From Gemmatimonadaceae bacterium (GTDB lineage Bacteria; Gemmatimonadota; Gemmatimonadetes; Gemmatimonadales; Gemmatimonadaceae), in contig JALHNZ010000004.1 in assembly GCA_022843265.1 (NCBI GenBank), positions 102,761 to 144,950 on the forward strand: a DNA stretch of 42,190 nucleotides, given 5' to 3'. Positions 7,280 through 17,175 of this stretch are shown here, piece after piece; position 1 is the first letter of the stretch; the number at the start of each line of letters is the position of its first letter. The translations under genes were made by a program, and so were the position numbers. The notes under the pieces were generated by a model. That model saw nothing but the letters and a program-made list of their open reading frames with translations, was not told where the DNA came from and made no database searches.

Positions 7280-9064
7280 TTACTGATGGCGACGCGCCTC
7301 GTCGCGCGTCGCACGCATTACGTGCAGCAGTTCCTGCAACTGCGCTTCGAGTTCGCGCACACGTTCTTCGAGCACCAGCACGCGCTGCGAATACACAGTG
7401 GTGCGCACTTCCAGCGCCTGCACACCGGCCAGCGTGACACCAGCCATGTCGCCGCTGTTGATCATGGTAGAGTCACCGCTGAGTCCAAACGCGTGCTCCC
7501 AATCTTGCGCCATCGGTCCAATATGACGCACTGACGCATCCTGTGTTTTGTACGACCACGAGGAGACGGGAACACTGCGTAGTTTCGCAAGCACGGCTTC
7601 ACCATCTACATCACGAAAGCCCGTTTTTTTGTTGCGATCCGACAGATTATTCCACGCGCCACCATGCGGTGACAGCGTGACACCGGCACCCATGTACGGC
7701 TCGGTGTAGAAGATGTATCCACCCGTTGCACGCACCACGAACTGATTTTCCGCGGTTGCGTGCACCGGCGGCGCGCTGTCGTCAATGTCAAAAAAGCCGG
7801 CGCCAATAATCACCGAGCCTTTCATTGCCGTGCGCGCATTGTTGCCAAGTGCCAGTGACTGCTCACCGGCGGCCAGGTTGTTGGTGCCGATGGACACCGA
7901 ACGAGTCCCGGATGCCTGACTATTACCGATTGCCGTGGCGTTGCCACCGGAGGCGTGTGCCTGTTGTCCCAACGCGAGGGCGACATGCCCGGAGGCCATC
8001 GCATCGTTGCCCACGGCCAACGCGCCGTATCCACTCGCGCGTCCGCCAAGTGCCATGGATGCCTGTCCGGACGCAACCGCTTCAATGCCGATGGCGAATG
8101 ACTCCGTGCCTTGGGCAAACGATCGGTAACCCGTAGCGAACGAGTTCGTGCCCGACGCGATGTTGTTCAACCCCAATGCCGCGGAGTGATAGCCGATTTC
8201 TGAATCGTTCCACCAGTTCGCGCCCATGCCCTCGACCGTGCCCGCTCGGAAGGCCGCCTTTCGCGGATTCCACATAAGCCGCGTACCGGCTCCCGATGGC
8301 ACCGTCGCCCCAACATTCTTGGTCCCGGTCACGATGAAACCGTCATCCGACGCGCGTGTGCCGGCAAGCAAATACTGCGGGTGCGAATCAACGGTGAGAT
8401 TGCTCAGCGCGCTGTGGTCGCTCGATCCAGGGCCGGCCGCTCCTGCAGCACCAGGCAAGCCTTGGGGTCCCTGCGGACCCTGCGGACCGATCGGGCCCGC
8501 AATGCCGACACCAGCTGGCCCAGGTGCTCCTGTGGCCCCCGTGGCCCCTTCCGGTCCGGCCGGCCCCTCGGGACCAGACTCGCCCTTCAGCCCCTGTGGA
8601 CCGATCGGGCCCGCAACACCGGTCGCACCGTTCGCACCGGACAATCCGATGTCACCCTTGGGCCCCACTGCACCCGCTGGGCCGACGTCGCCCTTGGGAC
8701 CCATTGGCCCCATCGCGCCGGTGTCGCCCTTCGCGCCGGCCACGCCCTGCAGGCCCTGCGGACCCGTCATGTTGAGCGAAAGCAGCGTATGCGTCGATGA
8801 CACACACTGTGCGGGCAGTCCGGCGCCGCCCACACGATATGCCGTGCCCGAGCCGGGCACGATGCACAGCGACAACGGCTGTTCTGCCGCGTGCACTGAC
8901 GAGGCGGCGACAGATTGAGCCTTGGCGGTGGCGGAATCACCGCCCGATTGTGCCGCGAGCACGAACGGCGCGAGCGCGACAAGTGCAAATGCAACGGGCA
9001 CCCGCGCAACCGGCGCATACGAAACACGCGCAGCAGGTGCGTCGAACTGTGCAGACAACATCAT
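7280..9064 (-). CDS. Collagen-like fibre protein with YadA-type head repeats and C-terminal endosialidase-type chaperone (S74)
   Basis: 594 residues in a modular, trimer-forming order. A signal peptide ends near residue 39. An uninterrupted collagen-like Gly-X-Y stretch covers about 101-213. A linker follows, then left-handed beta-roll repeats of the YadA/trimeric adhesin head type (about 290-415, motif such as [12 protein letters not shown]). Next is an intramolecular chaperone domain of the endosialidase type (about 474-550, [10 protein letters not shown] with the Ser475-Asp476 dyad) and a coiled coil (about 555-590). In this family the chaperone trimerises, helps the fibre fold and cuts itself off. 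Such chaperones are best known from phage tail fibres; here the protein has a bacterial export signal and no membrane anchor. A surface or extracellular fibre is the likely role. Confidence 0.88.
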   Translation of the reverse strand: MMLSAQFDAPAARVSYAPVARVPVAFALVALAPFVLAAQSGGDSATAKAQSVAASSVHAAEQPLSLCIVPGSGTAYRVGGAGLPAQCVSSTHTLLSLNMTGPQGLQGVAGAKGDTGAMGPMGPKGDVGPAGAVGPKGDIGLSGANGATGVAGPIGPQGLKGESGPEGPAGPEGATGATGAPGPAGVGIAGPIGPQGPQGPQGLPGAAGAAGPGSSDHSALSNLTVDSHPQYLLAGTRASDDGFIVTGTKNVGATVPSGAGTRLMWNPRKAAFRAGTVEGMGANWWNDSEIGYHSAALGLNNIASGTNSFATGYRSFAQGTESFAIGIEAVASGQASMALGGRASGYGALAVGNDAMASGHVALALGQQAHASGGNATAIGNSQASGTRSVSIGTNNLAAGEQSLALGNNARTAMKGSVIIGAGFFDIDDSAPPVHATAENQFVVRATGGYIFYTEPYMGAGVTLSPHGGAWNNLSDRNKKTGFRDVDGEAVLAKLRSVPVSSWSYKTQDASVRHIGPMAQDWEHAFGLSGDSTMINSGDMAGVTLAGVQALEVRTTVYSQRVLVLEERVRELEAQLQELLHVMRATRDEARRHQ

Positions 9065-9140
9065 TTGTCAATCACTCACGAAACGAATGCGGAAAAGAAG
9101 ACCACACACGTCGACGACGGGTGGTGATGCGAAACGCGCG

Positions 9141-9797
9141 TCAGCGATGCGGCTGGAACGTGACGCCCAGCGTGCCAAGCGAGGTGAACCTCGTACCGGC
9201 CTCGTAGCGTGCGAATGCGCGGCGCGCTTCGGCGAACAACTGCGCGCGTCCAACCAGAAACTGCGCACCGATACCGCCCACGCCCGTGATTGCCACTTCC
9301 GACGACGTCTGAGTGAACTGCGCACTGGGCAGATCGGGATTGCTGAGGGACACCGACACACGCGTGCTCGGACGTGACAAGCCGGCGCCCGCGAGCACGT
9401 ACGGCGTGAACCGACGCGGCACCACGTCACGGGTCAAGCTTGGCGCTACGCGAAGGGCGAGTCCTGCGCCAAGCGTTTGCACATCACCCGATACGCCGCT
9501 GTCGGAGTTCGTGGCAAGCGATTGCCTGATGAACGCACTTTCAGCACGCACGGCAAATAACGCTGGCCCTAACATGCGACGCGTGGGCAGTTCCACCGCG
9601 GCCGTCAACAACGCACCCGTGTTCGCCGCGAGTGGCGCACCATCACTACTCGTGGAGACCGCGCCACTACCGATCCAGATCGACGGTAGCCGCATCTGCG
9701 CACGTGTACTCGTTGAAACTTGCGCGCCAAGCGGCGTGATGGAAATACAGAGTGCGACCGCAAACGCGCACATTGCGCGTGTATCATAGCACTTCAC
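9141..9797 (-). CDS. Outer-membrane beta-barrel protein
   Basis: 218 residues starting with GTG at 9797. The signal peptide is residues 1-25 (ends Pro-Leu-Gly-Ala-Gln). The remainder alternates beta strands and turns (for example RFTPYVLAGAGLSRPSTRV and VAITGVGGIGAQFLVG) like a small eight-stranded barrel, though it ends in His-Arg, not Phe. It shares a four-base GTGA stop/start overlap with the lipoprotein gene before it, so the two are co-translated. Function unknown; its neighbours suggest an envelope role. Confidence 0.7.
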   Translation of the reverse strand: MKCYDTRAMCAFAVALCISITPLGAQVSTSTRAQMRLPSIWIGSGAVSTSSDGAPLAANTGALLTAAVELPTRRMLGPALFAVRAESAFIRQSLATNSDSGVSGDVQTLGAGLALRVAPSLTRDVVPRRFTPYVLAGAGLSRPSTRVSVSLSNPDLPSAQFTQTSSEVAITGVGGIGAQFLVGRAQLFAEARRAFARYEAGTRFTSLGTLGVTFQPHR

Positions 9798-10255
9798 GGT
9801 GCAGCCTGAGATACACTCGGGAATGCGTCTGCAGAAAACACACCCAGCACCCGCGCGGCGGGAATCAGCGCGAGCCGAACCGCCGCCAGATCAGGGCGGG
9901 CTTCCGGGGTGCTGCGTTCGGCGTGACCGAGCACATCATACGTCGCCGCCAATGCCAGTCGACCGGCGTACAGGTTTCGTGTTTTGAGTGCCGCTTCCAA
10001 TTGATCCAGTCGGCTACTCAGCGCTGATGCCAACGAGGTGCTCAGCGCACCGGTCAGTCGCGTGCTTGCGTCTTCGAGTGCAGACAGGGCGCCGGGAGAC
10101 AATGTCTCACTGCGTGTGTCGCAGCCCGGCTGATCGCTGCAGCCTGTGTCATATCCGGTGACGGCGTCTCCGCGACACGCACCAAACACCAGCGATGCGA
10201 CGACAACGGAAACGATACAGCGTCCGACACGAATGTCGGAATAGGCGGAACGCAT
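9794..10255 (-). CDS. Small predicted lipoprotein
   Basis: 153 residues from ATG 10255. This start places a membrane segment and lipobox Val-Phe-Gly-Ala-Cys (Cys27) at the N-terminus; the frame goes on to 10402 but the extra part is basic and unlike a signal peptide. The mature protein has a Cys/Asp-rich start, then a helical region (about 55-153) with heptad-like Ala and Leu. No known family. It overlaps the barrel gene downstream by four bases (GTGA), indicating a shared transcript and possibly a shared envelope complex. Confidence 0.65.
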   Translation of the reverse strand: MRSAYSDIRVGRCIVSVVVASLVFGACRGDAVTGYDTGCSDQPGCDTRSETLSPGALSALEDASTRLTGALSTSLASALSSRLDQLEAALKTRNLYAGRLALAATYDVLGHAERSTPEARPDLAAVRLALIPAARVLGVFSADAFPSVSQAAP

Positions 10256-10365
10256 GAGTACGATGACTGGGGAGGCCTGCTTCCGCGCACTCAACGTGGC
10301 GGGGGCGTACTTGGCCGACGTCGCAACGCGCGGAAACGCAACAAATCGTGCAGCACTACATCGTG

Positions 10366-12933
10366 CTATCCGTTCATCGCGTCCTTTGCACGCGCTTCCC
10401 ACTTCGCCGCTTCACTCGGCTTGCCCCAGGCGGTGTACAGCTCGCGCAGTCGGCGCCACACATCCTGCACCGGCTCGACACTGTGCGGCAAATCAGTGGA
10501 GAGCTGACGTTCCGCCGGAATCAACAACGCTTCTGCGTCGGCGTACCGTCCTGCGGCCGTGAGCACTTCGGCCAGCGAGCTGTTGGTTGACGCAAGCAAC
10601 CAGTGCCCCTTGGGCAAACTCGCCGCCCGTAATCGATAGGCTTCACGCACCCAGCGCTCACCCACATCCGCAGAGTCGAGTCGCGCCAGCGCCATGCCGA
10701 GATGCATCATGCTGGCGGGGAGCGCCACGTTGGTATCGTCGAGTGTGCGACCACGGAGTGCGACAACGCGTCGCGTCCACTGCGTGGATTCCGCATAACG
10801 ACCCCGGCGACGCAAATGATCACCTAGGTTGAGCATGGTCATGGCCAGGTTCGGATGCTCCGGCCCCAGCACACGTTCGCGGATGCCGATGACTTCGCGA
10901 AATGCCGCCTCCGCCGAATCCATTTCACCAAGACGCTCGAGCACTCCCGCACGAACGGTGAGAATCATGGCGAGCGCCGCCTCGTCGTTGGGGTCAACGC
11001 GCCGTTGCAGCGCAAGCGCTGAGGCGAGCAGCGTATCACCCGCCAGATTATTGCCAAGATCGCTCGCCACCACCGCGGCCGACACGAACGTCGGCACCGC
11101 GGCAACGGCGTCATCCGGAAAATGCGCGCGATGCAGGTCGAGTGATTCGTACAACAGTGGCAACGCGTCGGCATTGTTGCCCAGTCTGTTGAGCGTCTGC
11201 GCACGCGTATCAAGCAGCGTGGAACGAGCGAGCGGGGGCACTTCGCGCAATAAACGCTGCAGCGAATCTGCAATACGAAGTACCGAGTCAGCAGACTCGT
11301 AGTTGCCCTCTTCCCAGCGGGCAATGCCAACGTCTACCATAGCCGTGGCGAAGCCCAACGTCGAGCGACCATCCGCGCGTTCGCGCGCATACAGACTGCG
11401 CACATACTGCGTATCAGCCGCGGTGTATTCACCCAATGCCAGATACGTGTCGCCAATGATGTTGCGCAGCTCTGCTTCGAGCGCTGGCGAAAGACGTGCA
11501 TCGTTTAATCGATACGCCGCTGAATCCAGCACGTCGCGCACGCGCGCGTCAGCGCCGAGTACACCGGGTTTCGCGGCACCAAGCATTTCGGTGAGGAATG
11601 CCTGCACTTCAGTCGCCCGTGCCGCTTCACTGCTGGCGCGAGATGCCTGACGCATTGCCGCCGCTGTACCAGCCACGAGCGAAAGCACCGCCACCGACGC
11701 GGCAAACAGTTCCACCCGGCGGCGTCGCACAAACTTGCCCATGCGGTAGCCCGCGCTGTCCGGACGCGCGGTGACCGGACGCCCGGCGAGGTGGCGTGTG
11801 ATGTCGTCCATCAGCTCGTTCACCGACGCGTAGCGACGATCGGGTTCCTTGCGCAGCGCCATGCCAACGATGGCGTCAAGATCACCTGCGAGGGTGCGTC
11901 TGGCGCGCTCCAGCGACCGTTCGCCAAGCAACGCGCTGTGCGCCTCCGCCAGCTCAGTGCTTGGCCGCGGTGTTGGCGTTTCGGTGACCACGCGCTCCAT
12001 GGCGCTGGCTGAAAGTCCCGCCAGCGAAAACGGTCGGCGTCCGGTTAACAGTTCGTACAACAACACACCAAGCGCGTACACATCGGCGGTGGTGCTCACC
12101 GGCTCGCCGCGCATCTGTTCGGGTGCCGCGTATTCTGGTGTGAAGGCACGTGCGCCGAGCGCGGTGTGCTGCGAGTCATCGCCGTTGTCGTCGAGCAACT
12201 TGGCGATACCAAAGTCAACCAGCTTCACCGCGCCGTCTTCGCGCACCAGTATGTTGCTGGGCTTGAGATCGCGATGCACAATCAGTCGGCGATGCGCTGC
12301 GCGCACTGCATCACACACGTCGAGAAAGAGACGCAGACGAGCCTCGACGTCGAGCGTGCGCGCATCACACCACGTGGTGATCGGCGAACCGTCAATGTAC
12401 TCCATCACGAAGTACGGCTGACCATCCGGTGTGACGCCGCCGTCGAGCAGCGCTGCGATGCGCGGATGCTGCAATGACGCCAGAATCTGTCGCTCACTGC
12501 GAAAACGGCGCGCGGCGTCATCACTGTCGGTAATGCGGCGCAGAAACTTTACGGCCACCCGTTGCTGATACTGATCGTCGGCGCGCACCGCTTCGTGCAC
12601 GGTGCCCATGCCACCGGCACCAATGCGACGCCCGATGGCCCACGCACCCAGATGCAGTCCCTCACGTTCCGTGTCTCGGAGCGACAAGGCGTCAGCGTCG
12701 TCGCGAGGCGTGATGGCTTCCAGTGCCAACGCGCCAAGTGACCGGTCGCTATCGTGGGCTGCGAGCAGAGCGCGCAGCTCGCGCGACATCTCCGGGTCGC
12801 GATGTGCCGCGTCAGACAAAATGGCCTCACGCCGCTGCGGTGACGCATGCACGGCAGAATCAAACAGTTGTTCGAGTTCCGCGAAGCGCGCCGCGGAAAA
12901 CGAAGCGCCTGATGGTGATTTGTCGGTGCTCAT
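10366..12933 (-). CDS. Ser/Thr protein kinase with membrane helix and TPR sensor region
   Basis: 855 residues. A helical N-terminal leader (1-90) is followed by a complete kinase domain (about 97-385): glycine loop GAGGMG, Lys129 in VAVKFL, catalytic HRDLKPSN (Asp222) and DFG at 240-242. One transmembrane helix lies at about 408-427. The outer part is a long run of TPR-like helices (about 440-850). This arrangement, with an ECF sigma factor gene just upstream and overlapping by ATGA, recurs in Gemmatimonadota, Acidobacteriota and Planctomycetota. The kinase probably controls the sigma factor or its targets; what the TPR part senses is unknown. Confidence 0.93.
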   Translation of the reverse strand: MSTDKSPSGASFSAARFAELEQLFDSAVHASPQRREAILSDAAHRDPEMSRELRALLAAHDSDRSLGALALEAITPRDDADALSLRDTEREGLHLGAWAIGRRIGAGGMGTVHEAVRADDQYQQRVAVKFLRRITDSDDAARRFRSERQILASLQHPRIAALLDGGVTPDGQPYFVMEYIDGSPITTWCDARTLDVEARLRLFLDVCDAVRAAHRRLIVHRDLKPSNILVREDGAVKLVDFGIAKLLDDNGDDSQHTALGARAFTPEYAAPEQMRGEPVSTTADVYALGVLLYELLTGRRPFSLAGLSASAMERVVTETPTPRPSTELAEAHSALLGERSLERARRTLAGDLDAIVGMALRKEPDRRYASVNELMDDITRHLAGRPVTARPDSAGYRMGKFVRRRRVELFAASVAVLSLVAGTAAAMRQASRASSEAARATEVQAFLTEMLGAAKPGVLGADARVRDVLDSAAYRLNDARLSPALEAELRNIIGDTYLALGEYTAADTQYVRSLYARERADGRSTLGFATAMVDVGIARWEEGNYESADSVLRIADSLQRLLREVPPLARSTLLDTRAQTLNRLGNNADALPLLYESLDLHRAHFPDDAVAAVPTFVSAAVVASDLGNNLAGDTLLASALALQRRVDPNDEAALAMILTVRAGVLERLGEMDSAEAAFREVIGIRERVLGPEHPNLAMTMLNLGDHLRRRGRYAESTQWTRRVVALRGRTLDDTNVALPASMMHLGMALARLDSADVGERWVREAYRLRAASLPKGHWLLASTNSSLAEVLTAAGRYADAEALLIPAERQLSTDLPHSVEPVQDVWRRLRELYTAWGKPSEAAKWEARAKDAMNG

Positions 12934-13520
12934 ACGCCGGCCGGTGCGATCGACGACGAATCGCCATCGAGCGCGCGCAGCAAAAAGGCACGCGCAAACG
13001 TCCAGTCGCGTTTTACAGTTGCGGGTGACGAGATCATCGCTTCTGCGGTTTCTTCAATGGACAATCCGCCAAAAAAACGCAGTTCCACTACGCGCGCCTG
13101 TCGCGGTGCTAGGCGCTCCAGAGCTAACAGGGCATCATCAAGCGCAAGCAGATCAATCGACGAGCCTTCTGCCGCAACCAGCGCTTCGTCGAGCGTTACG
13201 CGCACGCCGTAATCGCGTTTGACCCGTTGCCGCTTGCGCGCGTGATCAACCAGCAGGCGGCGAATTGTTTGCGAGGCAATCGCAAAAAAATGCGCGCGGT
13301 TTTGCCATGTCATGCGGTTGACAGCAACAAGATGCATGAATGCTTCGTCCACCAGCTCGGTGGGCTGCAGCGTGTGTCCATCTGCTTCGCGGCGCATCGC
13401 GAGCTCGGCGATGCGATGCAACTCGTCGAGCACGAGCTGCGCCACCAGGTCAGCTGCACCGGGGGTCCCGCGCTGCAGCTCCGCAAGCGCCGAAGTGATG
13501 TCTCCTGAGGGGCCGTTCAT
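12930..13520 (-). CDS. ECF-type RNA polymerase sigma factor
   Basis: 196 residues from ATG 13520 (a GTG at 13544 would add 8). Region 2 is at about 40-105, with LQPTELVDEAFMHLV and the -10 recognition helix FFAIASQTIRRLLVDHARKR. Region 4 is at about 130-190, with LAPRQARVVELRFFGGLSIEETAEAM and a recognition helix after Ser-Pro-Ala-Thr-Val-Lys-Arg-Asp-Trp. The LQPTELV motif is typical of the subgroup first noted in Rhodopirellula (TIGR02999), which is often paired with protein kinases, as here. No anti-sigma factor gene is present. Its last codon overlaps the kinase start (ATGA). Confidence 0.92.
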   Translation of the reverse strand: MNGPSGDITSALAELQRGTPGAADLVAQLVLDELHRIAELAMRREADGHTLQPTELVDEAFMHLVAVNRMTWQNRAHFFAIASQTIRRLLVDHARKRQRVKRDYGVRVTLDEALVAAEGSSIDLLALDDALLALERLAPRQARVVELRFFGGLSIEETAEAMISSPATVKRDWTFARAFLLRALDGDSSSIAPAGV

Positions 13521-13585
13521 GGTCGCAACGCTAGCCTCGGACACGCACCGCTCGCAAGCAGTGCGTGCCGAGCTCTAGCGTGCCG

Positions 13586-16500
13586 TCACTCCCGCCGAAT
13601 TGTCGCTCCAATACGAGGCGCAGCGGGCGGCTGCCCGCCAAACTCGAACGCCCCGATGTCACAGGCGGCGATGCGCGTGAATCCTCGCTGATCGGCGACC
13701 GGGCAGCTGGCCGTAACGCCAGCGTTGATCGCAGCACTGCCCTCGAGCAGCGCGTGTGTGAACGTGCGCCCCCCATTGTCTGCCAGCGCGATGTTGATGC
13801 CGGGCGCCGTGTTGACTTTGTCCGAAGACACCGTGAATCGAGTGCAGGTCGCGTCTCCTGAGAGATTGCCGCCGCCCGACGTAATCAGACTTGTGCCGCC
13901 GCTGCCGCAGTTGCCCGGGTTCGTGCCCACGAGATTGCCGGCCAGAAGAATGTTCGTCACGGTCATGGCACCAGCGTTATTCGTGCCGATGCCACCACCG
14001 TAGTCAATCGCTTTGTTCGCGACAAAGGTCGCGTTCACCACCGTAGAGGGACCGGTCGCGGCAATACCGCCTCCCGTCAATGCCTCGTTGGCCGAGAACG
14101 TACTGTTGCGAACCGTGCTGTTGCCGGTGGAGGCCGCGAACAGTGCACCACCGATAGCCGCCGATGTATTGCGGGCGAACGTACTCTCTTCAATGAGCGC
14201 GACGACGCCGGCCGTGACGCCGCCGCCGCTCGCCGTTACCGCCTTGTTGCCGGAGACCGTGACACGACGCAGTGTTGCCGCCGCTCCAGGGCCACTGAGC
14301 TGAAGACCGCCGCCCTGTGTACCCGCCTCGTTGTCGAGCACCTGCGTTCCAGTCATGGTAAGCACGGACTGGCCCGCCTTCCACAACCCGCCACCCACAG
14401 TATTGGAGCGATTGCGTCTGATCAGACCGCCTTCGAAGGTCACGGTCATTGCGCCACTGAAGCCGTACGCGCCGCCGGAGTTCGAGACGTTATCGTCAGC
14501 CACGACGCTCCGCAGTGTGTAGGTGCCGCTCGTCAAGGCAAGGATCGCACCGCCTCCCTGCGTGGCACGATTCTGGGCAAAGGTGGTGCTGTCCGCCATC
14601 AGCGTCACGTTCTCCATGTACGCGCCGCCGCCGCCACCGGTTGAGGCAATGTTCTCAGCGATACGTCCGCCGCTCAGGCGCACGTTCACGCCATTGAGAA
14701 ACAATCCGCCGCCACCGAGTGCCTGATTGCGTTCAATGGCCACGTTGGTGAGCATCAGCGACTGGGCGCCGCTCTGGAAAATCGCGCCACCGAACGCTGT
14801 GGAGCGATTGCCTGAAATCGAGCCACCAGTCATGGAAAGTTCTGCGGTATTGCCGCCCCAGATACCTGCGCCTGAACCGGCAGTGCCGTTGGCGCGATTG
14901 TCAACAATATTCACGTTGGTGAGCGTGGTCTTGGCCGTCTGTTGAAAGTAGAGACCACCGCCACCGTTGGCGTTCGCAATGTTCTCGCGAATGCTTCCAC
15001 CCTGTTGCGTGTATTCGGCCGTTCCGAACAAGAGCAAGCCACCACCACGTAACGACGCGACGTTTGCAACTACGTTGGAGTTCACGACGGTCAGACGCGC
15101 GTTCCCAAGTTCAATGCCGGCGGCCGCGGGCGCACTGTTCGCGCGAATCGTGCTGCCACTCATTGTGGCCACGACGCCACCGCGAACATTGAGTCCACCG
15201 CCGGAAATCGCCGCGCTGTTGCCTTCGATTGTCGCGTTGACGAGTGAGAGCGTGCCATTGGGCCCATCGGCGAACACGGCGCCTCCAAGACCGAGCTGTG
15301 CGCTCGGTGCACGGTTGTTGCTGACGATCGTGCTATCCAGCACGAGCGAGCTATTGAAAACGCGAGCGCCGCCGCCCACGGATCCGTTGGCCACGTTGTC
15401 AGCAATGCGTCCGCCGAGCATTGTGACGAGCGTTCCCTCTTCGGCCGACACGCCGGCACCAACGCCACTCGCACCTGTCGTACGATTGTTCGTGATGTCG
15501 ACGTTCACGAACGTACCACGACCCTCGCGAATCACGAGCACTCCACCACCGGGCGCGTTATCAGACTGGTTGTCAGTGACGTGGACATCGCGCAGGGTGA
15601 CATTGGCTTTGTTATCGATGATCACGCCGCCGCCGCCCGCGCGTCGTCCGCCGCGCAGCGTAACGCCGCGCACTGATGCGGCAAAGTCGCCGTTCAGGTA
15701 CAGCACGCCGCGCGGTGCGGTCTCAGTTGCGGCGGCGTTGATCGTGAGTGCGGCGGCGGCACCCGGTCCCACGATGTCCGTCGCGGTACTGATAAAGGGC
15801 AGTGTTTGCGTGAGCGTGATCGTTGCGGGAGTCGTACCACCAACAATTAGAATGGAGTCGCGATCCGGTGCCACGTTGGCGGCCGTAATGGCTTCGCGCA
15901 GTGTGCAATGCTGCACGGTGCATTCGCCGTCATCGGTATCGTCAAGCACGGCCACGCGCCACGCATTGCGCACGCGCAGTGGACGTTCACCCTGTTTGCC
16001 CGGATCGCGCACGCTCGTGGCGCGTACCGTGCATGTACCCGGGGCGTTCGGTGCAAGGTATTGTACGGTCGCACCGGTACCGGTAATCGTGCCACAACTC
16101 GCCGTCCAGGTGACAGCGCCATTACTCGTGCCAGTGACTACTGCCGTGAGCGTTGTCTGCTCGCCGCGTAACAGCGCACTCAGCGCTGCGTTCACCGCAA
16201 CAACAACCGGCGTCACGGTCACAGTCGACGACGCACTGCGCGCCGGATCAAGCACACTTGTGGCCGTCACCGTGTAACTGCCACCCGCAACCGGTGCCGC
16301 CCACCGAACGCTGCTGCCCGTGCCAACAATTGTGCCGGCGCTCGCAGTCCACGTGACCGCGTCGTTCGAAGCGTTGGTCACCGCCGCGGTGAGCGGCAGC
16401 GTGTCACCCGCGCCCACGGTGCTGGTGGCTGGTGTCACCGCAATGCCAACTGGTGTGACCGTCACCGTCGCCGATGCATTGCGCGTCGCATCGGCCACGC

Positions 16501-16849
16501 TGGTCGCCGTAATCGTGTAACTGCCGCCCACGCCTGGCGCGGTCCACGTGGCGCTCGTGCCGTTGGGCGCGACGGTTCCGCCGCTCGAGGTCCATGTCAC
16601 GCCGGTGTTCGTGGCATTCGCCACTGACGCGGTGAACTGCGCGGTCGCGCCAGCATTCACGGTGGTGGTTGTCGGCGTGACGGTCACGCTCACCGGAGGC
16701 GGCGGCGGGGGCTCAGTGCCGGAGTCACCTCCGCAGGCAACGGCGCTCGACAGTGTGATCAACGACAGCACTGCGATAGAAAATGTCCGATGGCGGGAGC
16801 AGGATGAACGCTGACCGGACCCGTCAGCACGCGATCTGAGGCGGAACAT
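13586..16849 (-). CDS. Large surface lipoprotein: Ig-like repeats plus right-handed beta-helix (CSLREA / choice-of-anchor Q type)
   Basis: 1087 residues. The signal peptide has lipobox Ser-Ala-Val-Ala-Cys (Cys39), followed by a run of seven prolines. Three similar Ig-like (Big_2 type) modules lie at about 53-133, 134-214 and 215-292, each with VTWTxSxGTI. Then comes the CSLREA motif region (CTLREAITAAN, about 314-325) and some 700 residues of parallel beta-helix repeats rich in Gly, Asn and Ser (pattern like GGGLxLxG ... NxA). The C-terminal VADQRGFTRIAACDIGAFEF matches the choice-of-anchor Q ending. A ribosome binding site AGGAG lies 8 bases before the ATG. Such proteins are displayed at the cell surface, possibly as adhesins or glycan-binding proteins; no enzyme motif was seen. 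Confidence 0.88.
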   Translation of the reverse strand: MFRLRSRADGSGQRSSCSRHRTFSIAVLSLITLSSAVACGGDSGTEPPPPPPVSVTVTPTTTTVNAGATAQFTASVANATNTGVTWTSSGGTVAPNGTSATWTAPGVGGSYTITATSVADATRNASATVTVTPVGIAVTPATSTVGAGDTLPLTAAVTNASNDAVTWTASAGTIVGTGSSVRWAAPVAGGSYTVTATSVLDPARSASSTVTVTPVVVAVNAALSALLRGEQTTLTAVVTGTSNGAVTWTASCGTITGTGATVQYLAPNAPGTCTVRATSVRDPGKQGERPLRVRNAWRVAVLDDTDDGECTVQHCTLREAITAANVAPDRDSILIVGGTTPATITLTQTLPFISTATDIVGPGAAAALTINAAATETAPRGVLYLNGDFAASVRGVTLRGGRRAGGGGVIIDNKANVTLRDVHVTDNQSDNAPGGGVLVIREGRGTFVNVDITNNRTTGASGVGAGVSAEEGTLVTMLGGRIADNVANGSVGGGARVFNSSLVLDSTIVSNNRAPSAQLGLGGAVFADGPNGTLSLVNATIEGNSAAISGGGLNVRGGVVATMSGSTIRANSAPAAAGIELGNARLTVVNSNVVANVASLRGGGLLLFGTAEYTQQGGSIRENIANANGGGGLYFQQTAKTTLTNVNIVDNRANGTAGSGAGIWGGNTAELSMTGGSISGNRSTAFGGAIFQSGAQSLMLTNVAIERNQALGGGGLFLNGVNVRLSGGRIAENIASTGGGGGAYMENVTLMADSTTFAQNRATQGGGAILALTSGTYTLRSVVADDNVSNSGGAYGFSGAMTVTFEGGLIRRNRSNTVGGGLWKAGQSVLTMTGTQVLDNEAGTQGGGLQLSGPGAAATLRRVTVSGNKAVTASGGGVTAGVVALIEESTFARNTSAAIGGALFAASTGNSTVRNSTFSANEALTGGGIAATGPSTVVNATFVANKAIDYGGGIGTNNAGAMTVTNILLAGNLVGTNPGNCGSGGTSLITSGGGNLSGDATCTRFTVSSDKVNTAPGINIALADNGGRTFTHALLEGSAAINAGVTASCPVADQRGFTRIAACDIGAFEFGGQPPAAPRIGATIRRE

Positions 16850-17175
16850 GGCAGAGACTCCTGGGGAGATTCAACAACACCCGCAGCGCGCGAGTGCTCG
16901 TCTCTTCTACGCGTCGTCTCGCATGGAACCGGCTCACTGCGTGAGTGCCTCGGTCGCCATCGTCATGATCGGCAACAGTCATGGCGCATGTTGCCGCGCG
17001 TGTTCACGTCTCAGACGTGCAACGATGGTGATCGATGTCACACGGCGACATCTGATCGCTGTTGCGCCCGCCGTACCTCGGGCTTCAGCTTGAAAGAGCG
17101 CGGCTGCAACGCCGCTGCCCCACCAACGCGCGCTACTGCCGCGTTTGCGCTTCCCCACAGACAGGACGCACTTCC
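16850..17175. other. 326-bp divergent intergenic region
   Basis: It separates the beta-helix lipoprotein (-) from the DUF3597 gene (+). It contains the lipoprotein ribosome binding site and a small inverted repeat CACGTC/GACGTG near 17006-17020. The open frame that begins at 17062 reads into the DUF3597 gene but has no coding character before 17176. I see no clear promoter. Confidence 0.5.

Noticed and set aside
8226-8918. Pro/Gly-rich plus-strand frame of 230 codons
   Set aside because: It is the mirror of the collagen-like repeats on the minus strand.
14967-16277. Plus-strand frame of 436 codons
   Set aside because: Antisense to the beta-helix and Ig-like repeats; open because of the GC-rich repeat, with no signal or domain.
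13586-16849. Autotransporter / polymorphic outer-membrane protein
   Set aside because: It has beta-helix repeats but no C-terminal translocator barrel; the lipobox and the choice-of-anchor Q ending fit a surface lipoprotein better.
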